A stretch of 64,000 bases of DNA from MGML01 sp034416335 (GTDB lineage Bacteria > Chloroflexota > Dehalococcoidia > Dehalococcoidales > UBA2162), in the NCBI GenBank assembly GCA_034416335.1, contig DAOULV010000003.1, positions 1-64,000 on the forward strand, read 5' to 3'. Both the position numbers and the translations under genes were made by a program. The notes under the pieces were generated by a model, which worked only from the letters and a program-made list of their open reading frames with translations, was not told the origin of the DNA and searched no databases. Positions 44,324-53,138 of the stretch are shown in pieces (position 1 is the first letter of the stretch; each line of letters begins with the position of its first letter).

Positions 44324-45590
44324 CCGGCAGTATCTTCGGTCTGGAAAGCAGGACCTTCTCTATCTTCATTCCGCGCATTTCGGTTACCGTCAGGTTCATG
44401 CCCCGGTACCTGAGCCTTTCACCCGTTCTCGGTATCCGTCCGAGGTGACTCAGGATGAATCCGGCTACGGTCTCGTAGTCTTCGCTTTCCGGCAGTCCCA
44501 ATTCCATCTCGGCGTTTGCTTCCTCGATATTCATACCGCCGTCGATCTGGAAGGTATTTTCATCGATTGCCTCGTATTCTTTTTCGGCTTCGGCAAACTC
44601 ATCTCCCACAGCCCCGACTATTTCCTCGACCAGCAGGCTGAGACTGACAATACCGGCGATGCCGCCGTATTCGTCTACTACGGCAGCCATCCGGTAATTC
44701 CTGTCTCTCATCTCGTTGAACAATTCATCGATATACTTTGATTCCGGCGTAAAATAAGCCGGTCGGATTAATTCGTCTATCGTATCATCAAGGCTCATGG
44801 ATTCCTTTGCCTGTGCCATCAGCACGTCCTTCACTGCGAGTACCCCGATCACATTGTCCGTATTCTCTTCGTATACAGGGAAACGTGATATCGGCGATTC
44901 GGCATAAATGTTAAGGAAATCTCTGAGAGTCGTCCCCTTCTCCACCCATATAACCTCGGTCCTGGGGACCATCACTTCTCTGGCGGGACGGGCACCGAAT
45001 TCGAAAACCTTGTGAAGCATTCTGGCCTCGGTTTCCTCCATAGTACCGTCCTTGTGTCCCACCGAAATCATGGTCCGTATCTCTTCCTGGCTGACCAGCG
45101 ACCTCGGTACGGGAGTCCCTCCCACTATTCGGGTAACCAGCGTTGCTATCCAGCCGAGCAGGAACACAAAAGGTGAAAATACCCAGAAAAGTATCTCGAT
45201 AGGCCGGGCAAACGCGAGGGAAATGCGTTCCGAATGAATGTTTGCCAGCGTTTTAGGCGTAGTTTCAGCCAGAACCAGGATTACTATCGTCAGTCCCACC
45301 GTGGCTATTACGATACCGTGCTCTCCCCAGAAAGCTACCGCGAGTGCCGTTGCCAGGGCGGAAGCCGCCGTCATTGCCAGATTCGTGCCGAGCAATATAA
45401 TCGAGAGAAGCCTGTCGGGTCTTTGTATCAGCCTTGCAATCCTGGCAGCTCCTTTTACGTTACTGCTGACTAGCTGTTCTACTCGGACTCGCTGCAGGGA
45501 GAAAAATGCCGTCTCGGAACTGGTAAAGAAAGCCGTCAATACCAGGCAGATGATAAGCAGGATTATATATAATGTTTCGTTGACTTCCAT
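44298..45590 (-). CDS. CNNM/CBS-domain membrane protein (hemolysin-C-like), copy 2
   Basis: 430 aa. The N-terminal DUF21/CNNM region (four helices, residues 1-185) starts SSETAFFSLQRVRVEQLV and contains LVLAETTPKTLA. A CBS pair follows (about 205-330; ISRFPVYEENTDNVIGVLAVKDVL), then a CorC/HlyC transporter-associated domain (345-425). Family members act in Mg/Co efflux. It is a tandem duplicate of the gene at 45606-46862, 15 nt apart, with roughly half the residues the same by eye. Confidence 0.92.
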   Translation of the reverse strand: MEVNETLYIILLIICLVLTAFFTSSETAFFSLQRVRVEQLVSSNVKGAARIARLIQRPDRLLSIILLGTNLAMTAASALATALAVAFWGEHGIVIATVGLTIVILVLAETTPKTLANIHSERISLAFARPIEILFWVFSPFVFLLGWIATLVTRIVGGTPVPRSLVSQEEIRTMISVGHKDGTMEETEARMLHKVFEFGARPAREVMVPRTEVIWVEKGTTLRDFLNIYAESPISRFPVYEENTDNVIGVLAVKDVLMAQAKESMSLDDTIDELIRPAYFTPESKYIDELFNEMRDRNYRMAAVVDEYGGIAGIVSLSLLVEEIVGAVGDEFAEAEKEYEAIDENTFQIDGGMNIEEANAEMELGLPESEDYETVAGFILSHLGRIPRTGERLRYRGMNLTVTEMRGMKIEKVLLSRPKILPGEDAASQS

Positions 45591-45605
45591 TATTTCCTGT
45601 TTCCG

Positions 45606-46862
45606 TTACTCCTTCGTCAGCAGCACTTCTTCTATCTTCATACCTTTCATCCTGGTAATAACCAGCTTTACGTTCCTGAACCTCAGCTGTTCGCCCTGTT
45701 TCGGTATACGACCGAGGAGACTCAGGAGAAGACCGGCGATAGTCTCATACTCTTCGCTTTCCGGCAACTCCAGCCCCATCTCTGCGTTTATCTCCTCTAT
45801 GCGCATACCTCCGTCCACCTGAAAGGTATAGGAGTTAATTCTCTCGTATTCCTTCTCGGCTGCCGCAAGCTCGTCTCCCACGGGACCGACTATTTCCTCT
45901 ACCAGACGGCTGAGACTGACGATACCGGCGGTCCCGCCGAACTCGTCTATTACAACCGCGACCCGGTAGTTATTATCTCTCATCTCGGCAAAAAGCTCGT
46001 TTATCAGTTTGGTCTCCGGAGTAAAATATGCGGGTCGTACCAGGTCGTCGATTACCGATTCCCTGGTTATTTCACCCCTGGCCAGCCCCATCAGTATATC
46101 CTTGATGGACAGTATCCCCACAACGTTGTCCATATTCTCCTGGAATACGGGGAAACGTGATATCGGTGATTCCGCATATAAAGCAAGAAAATCCGAGACA
46201 TGGGAACCTTCCTCGATGGCTATTACCTCGGGACGGGGTATCAGCACCTCACGCACCGGCCTGTCTCCGAAATCGAAAACCTTTGCCAGCATCTTGGCCT
46301 CGTTTTCTTCAACCGTCCCTTCCTTATGGCCGACGGAAATCATGTTACGTATTTCGTCGGCAGTGGCGAGCGACCTCGGGACCGCTTCGCCTCCGGACAT
46401 CCTGGCAAGACCGGAAGCTATCCAGCTTAATACAAACACGAACGGTGATAGAATCCAGGAGATAATTTCCAGGGGGCGTACGGCAAGCAGGGACATCCTC
46501 TCATTGTGATTAGCCGCAACCGTTTTCGGAGTGGTCTCGGCGAATATCAGCAGAATTATGGTTATTGCAGCCGTGGCAATAAGTATCCCGTACTCGGGCC
46601 AGCGGTTAATCGCCAGCGCAGTTGCCAGAGCTGCAGCCGCCGTATTAACGAACGTGTTGCCTAGCAATACAGTGGAAAGAAACTTTTCGGGCCGCTCTAT
46701 CATCCTGGCAACCCGTCCGGCTCCTCTAACCTTGGTACTTACCAGATGCTCGAGTCTGATTTTCTGCAGAGATATGAAAGCCGTTTCCGAGCTGGAGAAG
46801 AAAGCGGAAAAGATTATACAGGCAATAAGAAGCACCAGATACAGTGCTTCGGTGCTAGACAA
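45606..46862 (-). CDS. CNNM/CBS-domain membrane protein (hemolysin-C-like), copy 1
   Basis: 418 aa, same domain order as its neighbour: SSETAFISLQKIRLEHLV and LIFAETTPKTVA in the membrane part, ISRFPVFQENMDNVVGILSIKDIL in the CBS pair, then a C-terminal domain with QVDGGMRIEEINAEMGLELPESEEYETIAG. It is first in a five-gene run (two CBS proteins, DUF2344, tilS, rph). Two copies could form a hetero-oligomer. Confidence 0.92.
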   Translation of the reverse strand: MSSTEALYLVLLIACIIFSAFFSSSETAFISLQKIRLEHLVSTKVRGAGRVARMIERPEKFLSTVLLGNTFVNTAAAALATALAINRWPEYGILIATAAITIILLIFAETTPKTVAANHNERMSLLAVRPLEIISWILSPFVFVLSWIASGLARMSGGEAVPRSLATADEIRNMISVGHKEGTVEENEAKMLAKVFDFGDRPVREVLIPRPEVIAIEEGSHVSDFLALYAESPISRFPVFQENMDNVVGILSIKDILMGLARGEITRESVIDDLVRPAYFTPETKLINELFAEMRDNNYRVAVVIDEFGGTAGIVSLSRLVEEIVGPVGDELAAAEKEYERINSYTFQVDGGMRIEEINAEMGLELPESEEYETIAGLLLSLLGRIPKQGEQLRFRNVKLVITRMKGMKIEEVLLTKE

Positions 46863-47036
46863 ATACCATCACCTGCCTATCGAATTGTTCATTAGTACAA
46901 ATAGTAATCCACATAATATCATCGGGTGAAAATATTGTCAAAAACATTTTAATTAATCTGTCTGGACAAAATGTAAATATATAATCTAGAATACTGCTCT
47001 GAATATATAGCGAATAGAACAGTGAGGAGGTCGGTG

Positions 47037-47225
47037 ATGGCTATTATCAGTTCTATCGTCGGAATAATATTATTCGTCGGCGGCTGCGCGGGAGTAGTAC
47101 TCACCTGGATAAACTACCAGGTTTCTTCGATAAACTGGATAGAAGGTCTTTTAACCTACGGAATGTTTGCCGTTCTGGGTCTGGGGATTATCGCTATCGT
47201 AGTAATGACACCGCGCGAAATGTAG
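47037..47225 (+). CDS. Small two-helix membrane protein (62 aa)
   Basis: GAGGAGGTCGGTG precedes ATG 47037; the upstream frame start at 47022 is less likely because the Shine-Dalgarno would be inside it. Two hydrophobic segments (ISSIVGIILFVGGCAGVVLT and LLTYGMFAVLGLGIIAIVVM) flank a short loop. No family is known to me. Confidence 0.62.
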   Translation: MAIISSIVGIILFVGGCAGVVLTWINYQVSSINWIEGLLTYGMFAVLGLGIIAIVVMTPREM

Positions 47226-47239
47226 AGGAGTCATTAAGA

Positions 47240-48301
47240 CTATACCGGCGTCCAGTCTATCTGTTCCGTCACCCGCTCGCAGAAACCGGCCATCAGCTTA
47301 GCAGCATTTTCGACATCATCAAGGTTTATAATCTCATTCGGCGTGTGCATATACCTCAGCGGTACCTCGATAAGTCCGGTAGCTATTCCGGCACGGCTCA
47401 ATTGAATTACATTGGCGTCAGTCCCCGTAGCTCCGGGTGACGCCTGGATGTAATACGGGATTTCAAGTTCTTTTGCCGTTTTTACAAGAAGTTCAAAGAC
47501 TACCGGGTTTATATTCGCACCTCGTGTTATCTTGGGCCCACCCCCGAGTTTGACATCTCCGACCTTCTTTTTTTCGCCTCCCGGGTAATCCGTCGCATGT
47601 CCGACATCCGTAGCTATACCCACCTGCGGGTCGATACCATAAGCACTGGTACGCGCTCCCCGCAGACCGACCTCTTCCTGTACCGTAGAAACTCCTATTA
47701 CCGAAGCTTTCAGCGACTTTTCGGACAGCAGCCTTAAAGCTTCAGCCACGATGAATACTCCCATTTTGTCATCGAAGCTGCGGGCAACGCACAGATTTCC
47801 GCGTAAACGCTGTAGTTCGTGTTGGTATGTAACACAGTCGCCGATAGCCACCACCGATTCAGCGTCTGCTTTGTCGCTCGCACCGATATCTATCCAGAGG
47901 TCGTCGAGTTTGGGTGTTTTTTTCCTGTCGTCGGCATCCAGCAGGTGTATTGCGGTTCGTCCGAGAACGCCCGGAACCGGCCCGTTCGCAGTATGAACGG
48001 TGACGCGCTGTCCCACGGTAACGACGGCGTCGTGACCGCCGATAGACCCGAAATATAACATGCCCTCTTCGCTTATGTACCGAACCTGGAACCCGATTTC
48101 ATCGGCATGCCCTGCCAGCATAATCCTGGGAGCTCCGCCCGGGTTAACGGTCGCATATACATTACCCATCACGTCGGTGCGAACGTCCGACGCATAAGCA
48201 GCAACACGGTCGCGGAAAACCTTTTGAACCGGCTGTTCGTAACCGGAAGGACCCGGTGTGTCCACGAGTTTTTTCAGAAAATCGAAAGAATCTTGCTTCA
48301 T
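47240..48301 (-). CDS. M42-family metallopeptidase
   Basis: 353 aa. LAGHADEIGFQVRYISEEGMLYFGSIGGHD (first metal His and Asp), SFDDKMG, VQEEVGLRGARTSAYGIDPQVGIATDVGHATDYPG (Glu, metal Asp) and LRYMHTPNEII (His) are the M42 glutamyl-aminopeptidase/endoglucanase-like motifs. Forms large hollow oligomers in relatives. Cytoplasmic peptide degradation. Confidence 0.94.
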   Translation of the reverse strand: MKQDSFDFLKKLVDTPGPSGYEQPVQKVFRDRVAAYASDVRTDVMGNVYATVNPGGAPRIMLAGHADEIGFQVRYISEEGMLYFGSIGGHDAVVTVGQRVTVHTANGPVPGVLGRTAIHLLDADDRKKTPKLDDLWIDIGASDKADAESVVAIGDCVTYQHELQRLRGNLCVARSFDDKMGVFIVAEALRLLSEKSLKASVIGVSTVQEEVGLRGARTSAYGIDPQVGIATDVGHATDYPGGEKKKVGDVKLGGGPKITRGANINPVVFELLVKTAKELEIPYYIQASPGATGTDANVIQLSRAGIATGLIEVPLRYMHTPNEIINLDDVENAAKLMAGFCERVTEQIDWTPV

Positions 48302-48435
48302 AATAACTCCTTAAGACGAAGTAAAAAATTGCTACCCACCATACTACCTGTAACGGGTAGACCCGTCAAGCAGACCGATTCGTCTCATCAGACATTTCAC
48401 TTCGGCATAAACCGTCTGTGCTATAATTCGAGTGT

Positions 48436-49419
48436 ATGAAGGTATTCGGCATAGAAACTTCGTGTGACGAGACGGCGGCGGCGGTAGTCGAAGACGGGAC
48501 AAAAATCCTCTCGAATCGGGTATCCTCACAGGTGGAAATCCACGCCCGTTACGGCGGTATTGTCCCTGAAGTAGCTTCTCGTCAGCATATACTGGCCATA
48601 ATACCGGTCATAGAGCAGGCAATGACCGAAGCCGGAACCAACTGGGATGACATCGACGGAATTGCGGTCACTGCCGGTCCCGGTCTTGCCGGGTCTCTGC
48701 TTATCGGCGTAAACACGGCTAAGGCTATATCGATGTCAAGGAACATTCCTCTTACCGGAGTCAACCACCTTGAGGGACACATTTATGCAAACTGGATTTC
48801 ACAGAACGACACTCCTCCCGAATTTCCGCTGCTTGCCCTGATAGTATCGGGCGGGCACAGCGACCTTGTGCTGATGAAGGCCCACGGCAGTTACGAACTG
48901 ATCGGACGTACCCGTGATGACGCCGCCGGAGAAGCCTTCGACAAAGCTGCCCGGATACTTGGTCTCGGGTACCCGGGAGGTCCGGCTATTCAGAAAGCTG
49001 CGGAATCTGGAACTGCTTCTTTAAGCCTTCCCCGCTCCTGGATTAAAGGTACCAATGATTTCAGTTTCAGCGGTATCAAGACCGCCCTGCTTCGTCTGGA
49101 AGAAAGTAACCGGATAGAAAACGTCTCGGATGCTGCGGCCAGTTTCCAGGAAGCCATCGCCGAGGTACTTGTTACCAAGACGATTAACGCGGCGGAAGAA
49201 TACGGAGTAAAGCAGATAATACTGGCGGGAGGAGTCGCCGCAAACAGGTCTTTACGGGAGCGGCTCCTGAAAGACTCGATACTTCCCGTTCTTATCCCCG
49301 ATATCAGCCTGTGCACCGACAATGCTGCAATGATAGCCGCCTGCGGGTATTTCCGCTTCGAAGCCGGCAAAGTCGACGGTCTGTCACTGGATGTCTCACC
49401 CGGCCTCAGGATTGCTTAA
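48436..49419 (+). CDS. tsaD: tRNA N6-threonylcarbamoyladenosine synthase subunit TsaD
   Basis: 327 aa. GIETSCDETAAAVVEDG, NHLEGHIYANW (metal His pair), LIVSGGHSDLVLM and GGVAANRSLRERL are the ASKHA-fold signatures. It transfers the threonylcarbamoyl group to A37 of ANN-decoding tRNAs. Its end overlaps the convergent DUF2851 gene by 24 nt. Confidence 0.97.
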   Translation: MKVFGIETSCDETAAAVVEDGTKILSNRVSSQVEIHARYGGIVPEVASRQHILAIIPVIEQAMTEAGTNWDDIDGIAVTAGPGLAGSLLIGVNTAKAISMSRNIPLTGVNHLEGHIYANWISQNDTPPEFPLLALIVSGGHSDLVLMKAHGSYELIGRTRDDAAGEAFDKAARILGLGYPGGPAIQKAAESGTASLSLPRSWIKGTNDFSFSGIKTALLRLEESNRIENVSDAAASFQEAIAEVLVTKTINAAEEYGVKQIILAGGVAANRSLRERLLKDSILPVLIPDISLCTDNAAMIAACGYFRFEAGKVDGLSLDVSPGLRIA

Positions 49420-50736
49420 TTCACAATCCTCACACCTGCCCCTGGTACAAAGGCTGTTATATATGTGTATCAGCCCCTGTTGTCTCCTAACCGTATTGAC
49501 TGTGGTCTTTTCTAGACCGAGTTGCCCGGCCATGTGCTTTACTAGCGAGTTTGTTTCCAGGCGCGGATAATCGCGGAATAACTTCAACGCTTTTTCAGAC
49601 ATCTGTGATATTTCATTAAAAACGCCACAGGCAAAGACAAAAGGCAGTAGTATATTCACTGTGATTTCTTCGGCGCGGCTTTTACCGAGGAGAGTTCCCC
49701 GGATATCTCCCAGGGTAACGATAAAACCCTTTTCAGGTTCACCGTGTCCTGCCGTTTCGGGAGCGGAATCCGCCAGATCCAGCAGACGCTCCAGCAGTCC
49801 TCTGTTCCGGTACCTGAGCAGGAGATAGCTCATTGCCATCAGCCTGCGTACCGGAGAATTGCACGGTCTTATTCTGAATAAACGCCATCTTTTCGAGGGC
49901 ATAATATCCTCCGGGTTTATGCATTTTGCAGCCTTAACCAGCTTTTCTACCGTTATATTATCCAGACCGGCAGCATAGAGTCTTCCCGTATTATTTTCGG
50001 TCAAAAAACCGGCTGTACCGAGGAGAAGCGTCTGTATACCGAAAAGATATTCCTCGTCCGGTATTTCGCAGTCCTTCTTCATCTCCAGCAATTCCAGCGG
50101 CAATACCCCTGCCAGTTCCAGAAACGCATCTTTATTTCCCGAGTATCCCAGTGCCACCATAATCCCGCGGTAAAGAGTCGCACCGGCACCGGATTCGATA
50201 ATTTCTTCATAAAACCTAGTTGATTTTTCCAGGAACCTTTCTTCTCCCGCCCTGTCCAGCAACTCGCCGACGTATTCTTCAGTTATATATTTGGTGATGT
50301 GCCGGCAGGGCACGCCCCGCCTGTCACTGATATTAGGCTGCATCGGCAGACTATTCTGAACGATACCAGGATGTTTACCGAGGACGAGTATGGGAATCTT
50401 ACTGCCGTTCTGAAGAACGGTACCTGTTTTTGTATTATGATGCATCACGACATGCAGAACGACCCGATTATAGACAGAATCCAGATGATGATGGTGCGCC
50501 CTCCAGTCTCCGGACCTTAGATGAAACTCCACGTCGCCGGATGACAGCTTTCCATCGGTAACGATAACGGCATCTCTGAAATCGGCACCCTGACCGTCGT
50601 TCGGTCTTCCCGGATAGACAATGTTAATTATCTCCCCGTTTTCAGCCACGAGGTCACGTCCCACGATCTCATTAAGCTGCCAGATTTCCCTGAACTGCCT
50701 TTCGGTTATTGTGTGACTCGTTTTTCCTGCTGCCAT
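49396..50736 (-). CDS. DUF2851-family protein
   Basis: 446 aa. REIWQLNEIVGRDLVAENGEIINIVYPGRPNDGQGADFRDAVIVTDGKLSSGDVEFHLRSGDWRAHHHHLDSVYNRVVLHVVMHH is the conserved DUF2851 core, with clustered His residues suggesting a nuclease-like or metal site. The C-terminus carries CTRGRCEDCEL, a Cys cluster. Function is unknown in the family. Its promoter contains the same operator as the adjacent XRE gene, so it is probably a target of that regulator. Confidence 0.8.
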   Translation of the reverse strand: MAAGKTSHTITERQFREIWQLNEIVGRDLVAENGEIINIVYPGRPNDGQGADFRDAVIVTDGKLSSGDVEFHLRSGDWRAHHHHLDSVYNRVVLHVVMHHNTKTGTVLQNGSKIPILVLGKHPGIVQNSLPMQPNISDRRGVPCRHITKYITEEYVGELLDRAGEERFLEKSTRFYEEIIESGAGATLYRGIMVALGYSGNKDAFLELAGVLPLELLEMKKDCEIPDEEYLFGIQTLLLGTAGFLTENNTGRLYAAGLDNITVEKLVKAAKCINPEDIMPSKRWRLFRIRPCNSPVRRLMAMSYLLLRYRNRGLLERLLDLADSAPETAGHGEPEKGFIVTLGDIRGTLLGKSRAEEITVNILLPFVFACGVFNEISQMSEKALKLFRDYPRLETNSLVKHMAGQLGLEKTTVNTVRRQQGLIHIYNSLCTRGRCEDCELSNPEAG

Positions 50737-50797
50737 AACCGTTCGCCATTACACCGTTATCGAATTATTTATTCATATTTGCTTATTCAATAACCGG

Positions 50798-50827
50798 ATT
50801 TTACACGTTTCCGTGTAACAGGTACAA
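50798..50827 (-). promoter_or_regulatory. DUF2851 promoter with XRE-type operator (copy A)
   Basis: Minus strand: TTGTAC (50827-50822), 18-nt spacer, TAAAAT (50803-50798). The palindrome TTACACG-TTTC-CGTGTAA (50801-50818) fills the spacer. A 25-bp block (50794-50818) matches copy B at 51111-51135 in 21 or 22 positions. Confidence 0.6.
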
Positions 50828-50862
50828 TAAAAACTGTATTAATATTCATAATAAGAATGAAA

Positions 50863-51108
50863 TCAGGAAGTACTTTTTTCGGGCGAGCCGGTATTATATT
50901 TGTACCCGGACTGGTCCGCAACGATGGAAAGTAGTGTAGAAGAAGCTCCGCGCGGCCGGTATAAACCGAGTTCCCACTCACTTATCGTTTGCTGACGTGT
51001 ACCCAGCCTGTCCGCCATTTCACGCTGTGTAAGGCCGAGATGTTTCCTTAACGCTTTGACATCGGCCCCGTCCCACTTCTTACGCCCGGCATTATACCTT
51101 TTTACCAT
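50863..51108 (-). CDS. XRE-family transcriptional regulator
   Basis: About 81 aa. KALRKHLGLTQREMADRLGTRQQTISEWELGLYRPRGASSTLLSIVAD is a Cro/CI-type HTH with the recognition helix RQQTISEWE. ATG 51108 is chosen: it lies just where transcription from the promoter at 51115-51143 should begin, so the message may be leaderless. GTG 51123 falls inside the -10/operator region. Likely an autorepressor that also controls DUF2851. Confidence 0.82.
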   Translation of the reverse strand: MVKRYNAGRKKWDGADVKALRKHLGLTQREMADRLGTRQQTISEWELGLYRPRGASSTLLSIVADQSGYKYNTGSPEKSTS

Positions 51109-51114
51109 ATCCGG

Positions 51115-51143
51115 ATGATACACGTTTCAGTGTAAAGTGTCAA
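51115..51143 (-). promoter_or_regulatory. XRE gene promoter with operator (copy B)
   Basis: Minus strand: TTGACA (51143-51138), 17-nt spacer, TATCAT (51120-51115). The palindrome TACAC-GTTTCA-GTGTA (51119-51134) covers the spacer, as in copy A. Expected transcription start is at or next to ATG 51108. Confidence 0.62.
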
Positions 51144-51248
51144 CTGCAAATCATCATTTCTCATTATTGACATATAGAATTGTCTGGCTTTATCATTATG
51201 AGTAAGATTCATGTCAACCGCTGTGGAGGAGAAGCAGCAGGCAGGTGA

Positions 51249-53138
51249 ATGAAACACCTTAGAACATATATCGCTTTTTTAACCGCGGTTATATTGATTG
51301 TTGCGGTTGTTCCTGCGCCGTTACCGGCAAATGCCGCCGGTGAAAGTATCAACCTCGAAGTAAACGTCGGTTCCATAGGTCAGGAGATCACCATAACCGG
51401 GAGTGGTTTCGACCCCGGAACCCCTGCAACCCGTTCGGTAAACGTAATCTTCAGCACTACCCAGCCGTCTGTTATCGATTACAGTAACGGCATTTACGAG
51501 ATAGTCAGGACTCAGATACTTAATACAAACGGGACTTTTTCTACAACCTTCACGGTCCCGGAGTACCTTGATGACGGCTCCTTTCATGCTGTCGACCAGG
51601 GAACCTACTACATCCTGATAACCTATCATATCCCTCCGTCAACCAACTTGCAGACTGTACTGACCATAGCTTCATTTAACGTTCTGGCAGGGTCCATAAC
51701 GGTAACTCCGGAAACCGGGCCGGCCGGCACCGAGGTGACGATAACCGGTTATGATTTCGGTAATGCAGAGGAACTCATCATCTTTTACGATTCCGAAATG
51801 TTAACCATATTCGAGGGCGACCGGTACACGAATGCGGGCGGTATGTTTGCCAACACCAGGATTTTCATCCCTTCCAGCACCGCCGGAGTCCACGCTCTGA
51901 CAGTAAAAGGAAGTACCTCAGGCCACCAGGCCGGAAGGACATTCACCGTAGAACCGGCATTGGTAATAAAACCTTCTCCGGGTGCCGCCAGCAGTACCAT
52001 AACGGTCAGTGGAACAGGCTTCGGCGCCGGAGTAAATATCGATGTGACTTTCAATAACATTTCTATATACTCCGGGACCACGGAATACAACGGCAGCTTT
52101 GTTTCCAGTCTTCCGCCTAACACTTTCCCGGAAGGTACCTACCTGGTAAATGCACTTGACAGCCAGGGTAATGCGGACCAGATATCATATGAAATATTCG
52201 ATGCCAGCATTACCATGGAGCCTTCCACAGGCAGTCCCGGCTGGGAAGTCAACATATCCGGTGCCGGATTCAAACCCGACGAGACAATCACAATAGGTTT
52301 TGAAGGCTTGAGCAGCGGAAGCGATATCTCTACTCGAAGCGATAATGAAGGTAATTTCAGCACTGTATTTACCGTCCCCTGGGGTAACATGGGAACATGG
52401 GAAGTTGATGTCTCGGACGGAAACAGCAGCAAGACCGTTGAATTTGAGGTAAATACCAGCGGAAACATATACCCCATTACCAATACCTCCCTCCCCGGTA
52501 ATGTAGGCACAGAAATTACTGTCGCCGGAACTCAGTTTATTGCCGGCAGAACCGTCAGCATAACCTACAGCGGCACTCAGGTGGCAACGGGAACCGTCGA
52601 AAGCGACGGGACGTTCAACATCGGATTCGTCGCTCCGTCGAGCAGCAGCGGTGCTCATATAATCGAAGCAACCGACGGAACCAACGTAATCAAATACGGT
52701 TTTGTTATGGAGAGTTCTCCGCCGCCGAAACCGTTGACCCTTCTTCCCGAACCTGCTACAAAGGCTGATGCCGAAGCATTCTTCGACTGGGAAGATACTG
52801 CCGATCCCAGTGGAGTGACTTACACTCTGCAGATTGCAACCGACCCTTCCTTCTCCGAGACATATCTCATACTTGAAGAAAAAGGGATAATCGAGTCTGA
52901 ATACACCGTGCCAAGTCAGAACAAACTCAATGCAGTTACTGTTGAAGCTCCTTATTACTGGAGAGTAAGAGCTGTCGACAATGCTTTCAATGAGGGCGAA
53001 TGGACGGAACCCTCCGCATTCTATGTGGGATTCGGTATGAATCTACCGCAGAGCGTTATTTACATTATTATAGTCGGATTTGCCCTGCTGCTGGCTGTAT
53101 TTACATTCTGGCTCGGCAGGAAAACAGCTTATTACTAG
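51249..53138 (+). CDS. TIG/IPT-repeat cell-surface protein with C-terminal membrane anchor
   Basis: 629 aa. A signal peptide (residues 1-30, ending LPANAA) leads to about five Ig-like TIG/IPT repeats, each with a GxxxTITGxGF-type motif (for example VGSIGQEITITGSGFDPG, PAGTEVTITGYDFGN, SSTITVSGTGFGAG, PGWEVNISGAGFKPDE, VGTEITVAGTQFIAG). A fibronectin-III-like region (about 495-600, FDWEDTADPSGVTYTLQIATDPSF) precedes a membrane helix (603-622) and a short GRKTAYY tail. Probably faces outside; adhesive or structural role is inferred. Confidence 0.85.
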   Translation: MKHLRTYIAFLTAVILIVAVVPAPLPANAAGESINLEVNVGSIGQEITITGSGFDPGTPATRSVNVIFSTTQPSVIDYSNGIYEIVRTQILNTNGTFSTTFTVPEYLDDGSFHAVDQGTYYILITYHIPPSTNLQTVLTIASFNVLAGSITVTPETGPAGTEVTITGYDFGNAEELIIFYDSEMLTIFEGDRYTNAGGMFANTRIFIPSSTAGVHALTVKGSTSGHQAGRTFTVEPALVIKPSPGAASSTITVSGTGFGAGVNIDVTFNNISIYSGTTEYNGSFVSSLPPNTFPEGTYLVNALDSQGNADQISYEIFDASITMEPSTGSPGWEVNISGAGFKPDETITIGFEGLSSGSDISTRSDNEGNFSTVFTVPWGNMGTWEVDVSDGNSSKTVEFEVNTSGNIYPITNTSLPGNVGTEITVAGTQFIAGRTVSITYSGTQVATGTVESDGTFNIGFVAPSSSSGAHIIEATDGTNVIKYGFVMESSPPPKPLTLLPEPATKADAEAFFDWEDTADPSGVTYTLQIATDPSFSETYLILEEKGIIESEYTVPSQNKLNAVTVEAPYYWRVRAVDNAFNEGEWTEPSAFYVGFGMNLPQSVIYIIIVGFALLLAVFTFWLGRKTAYY

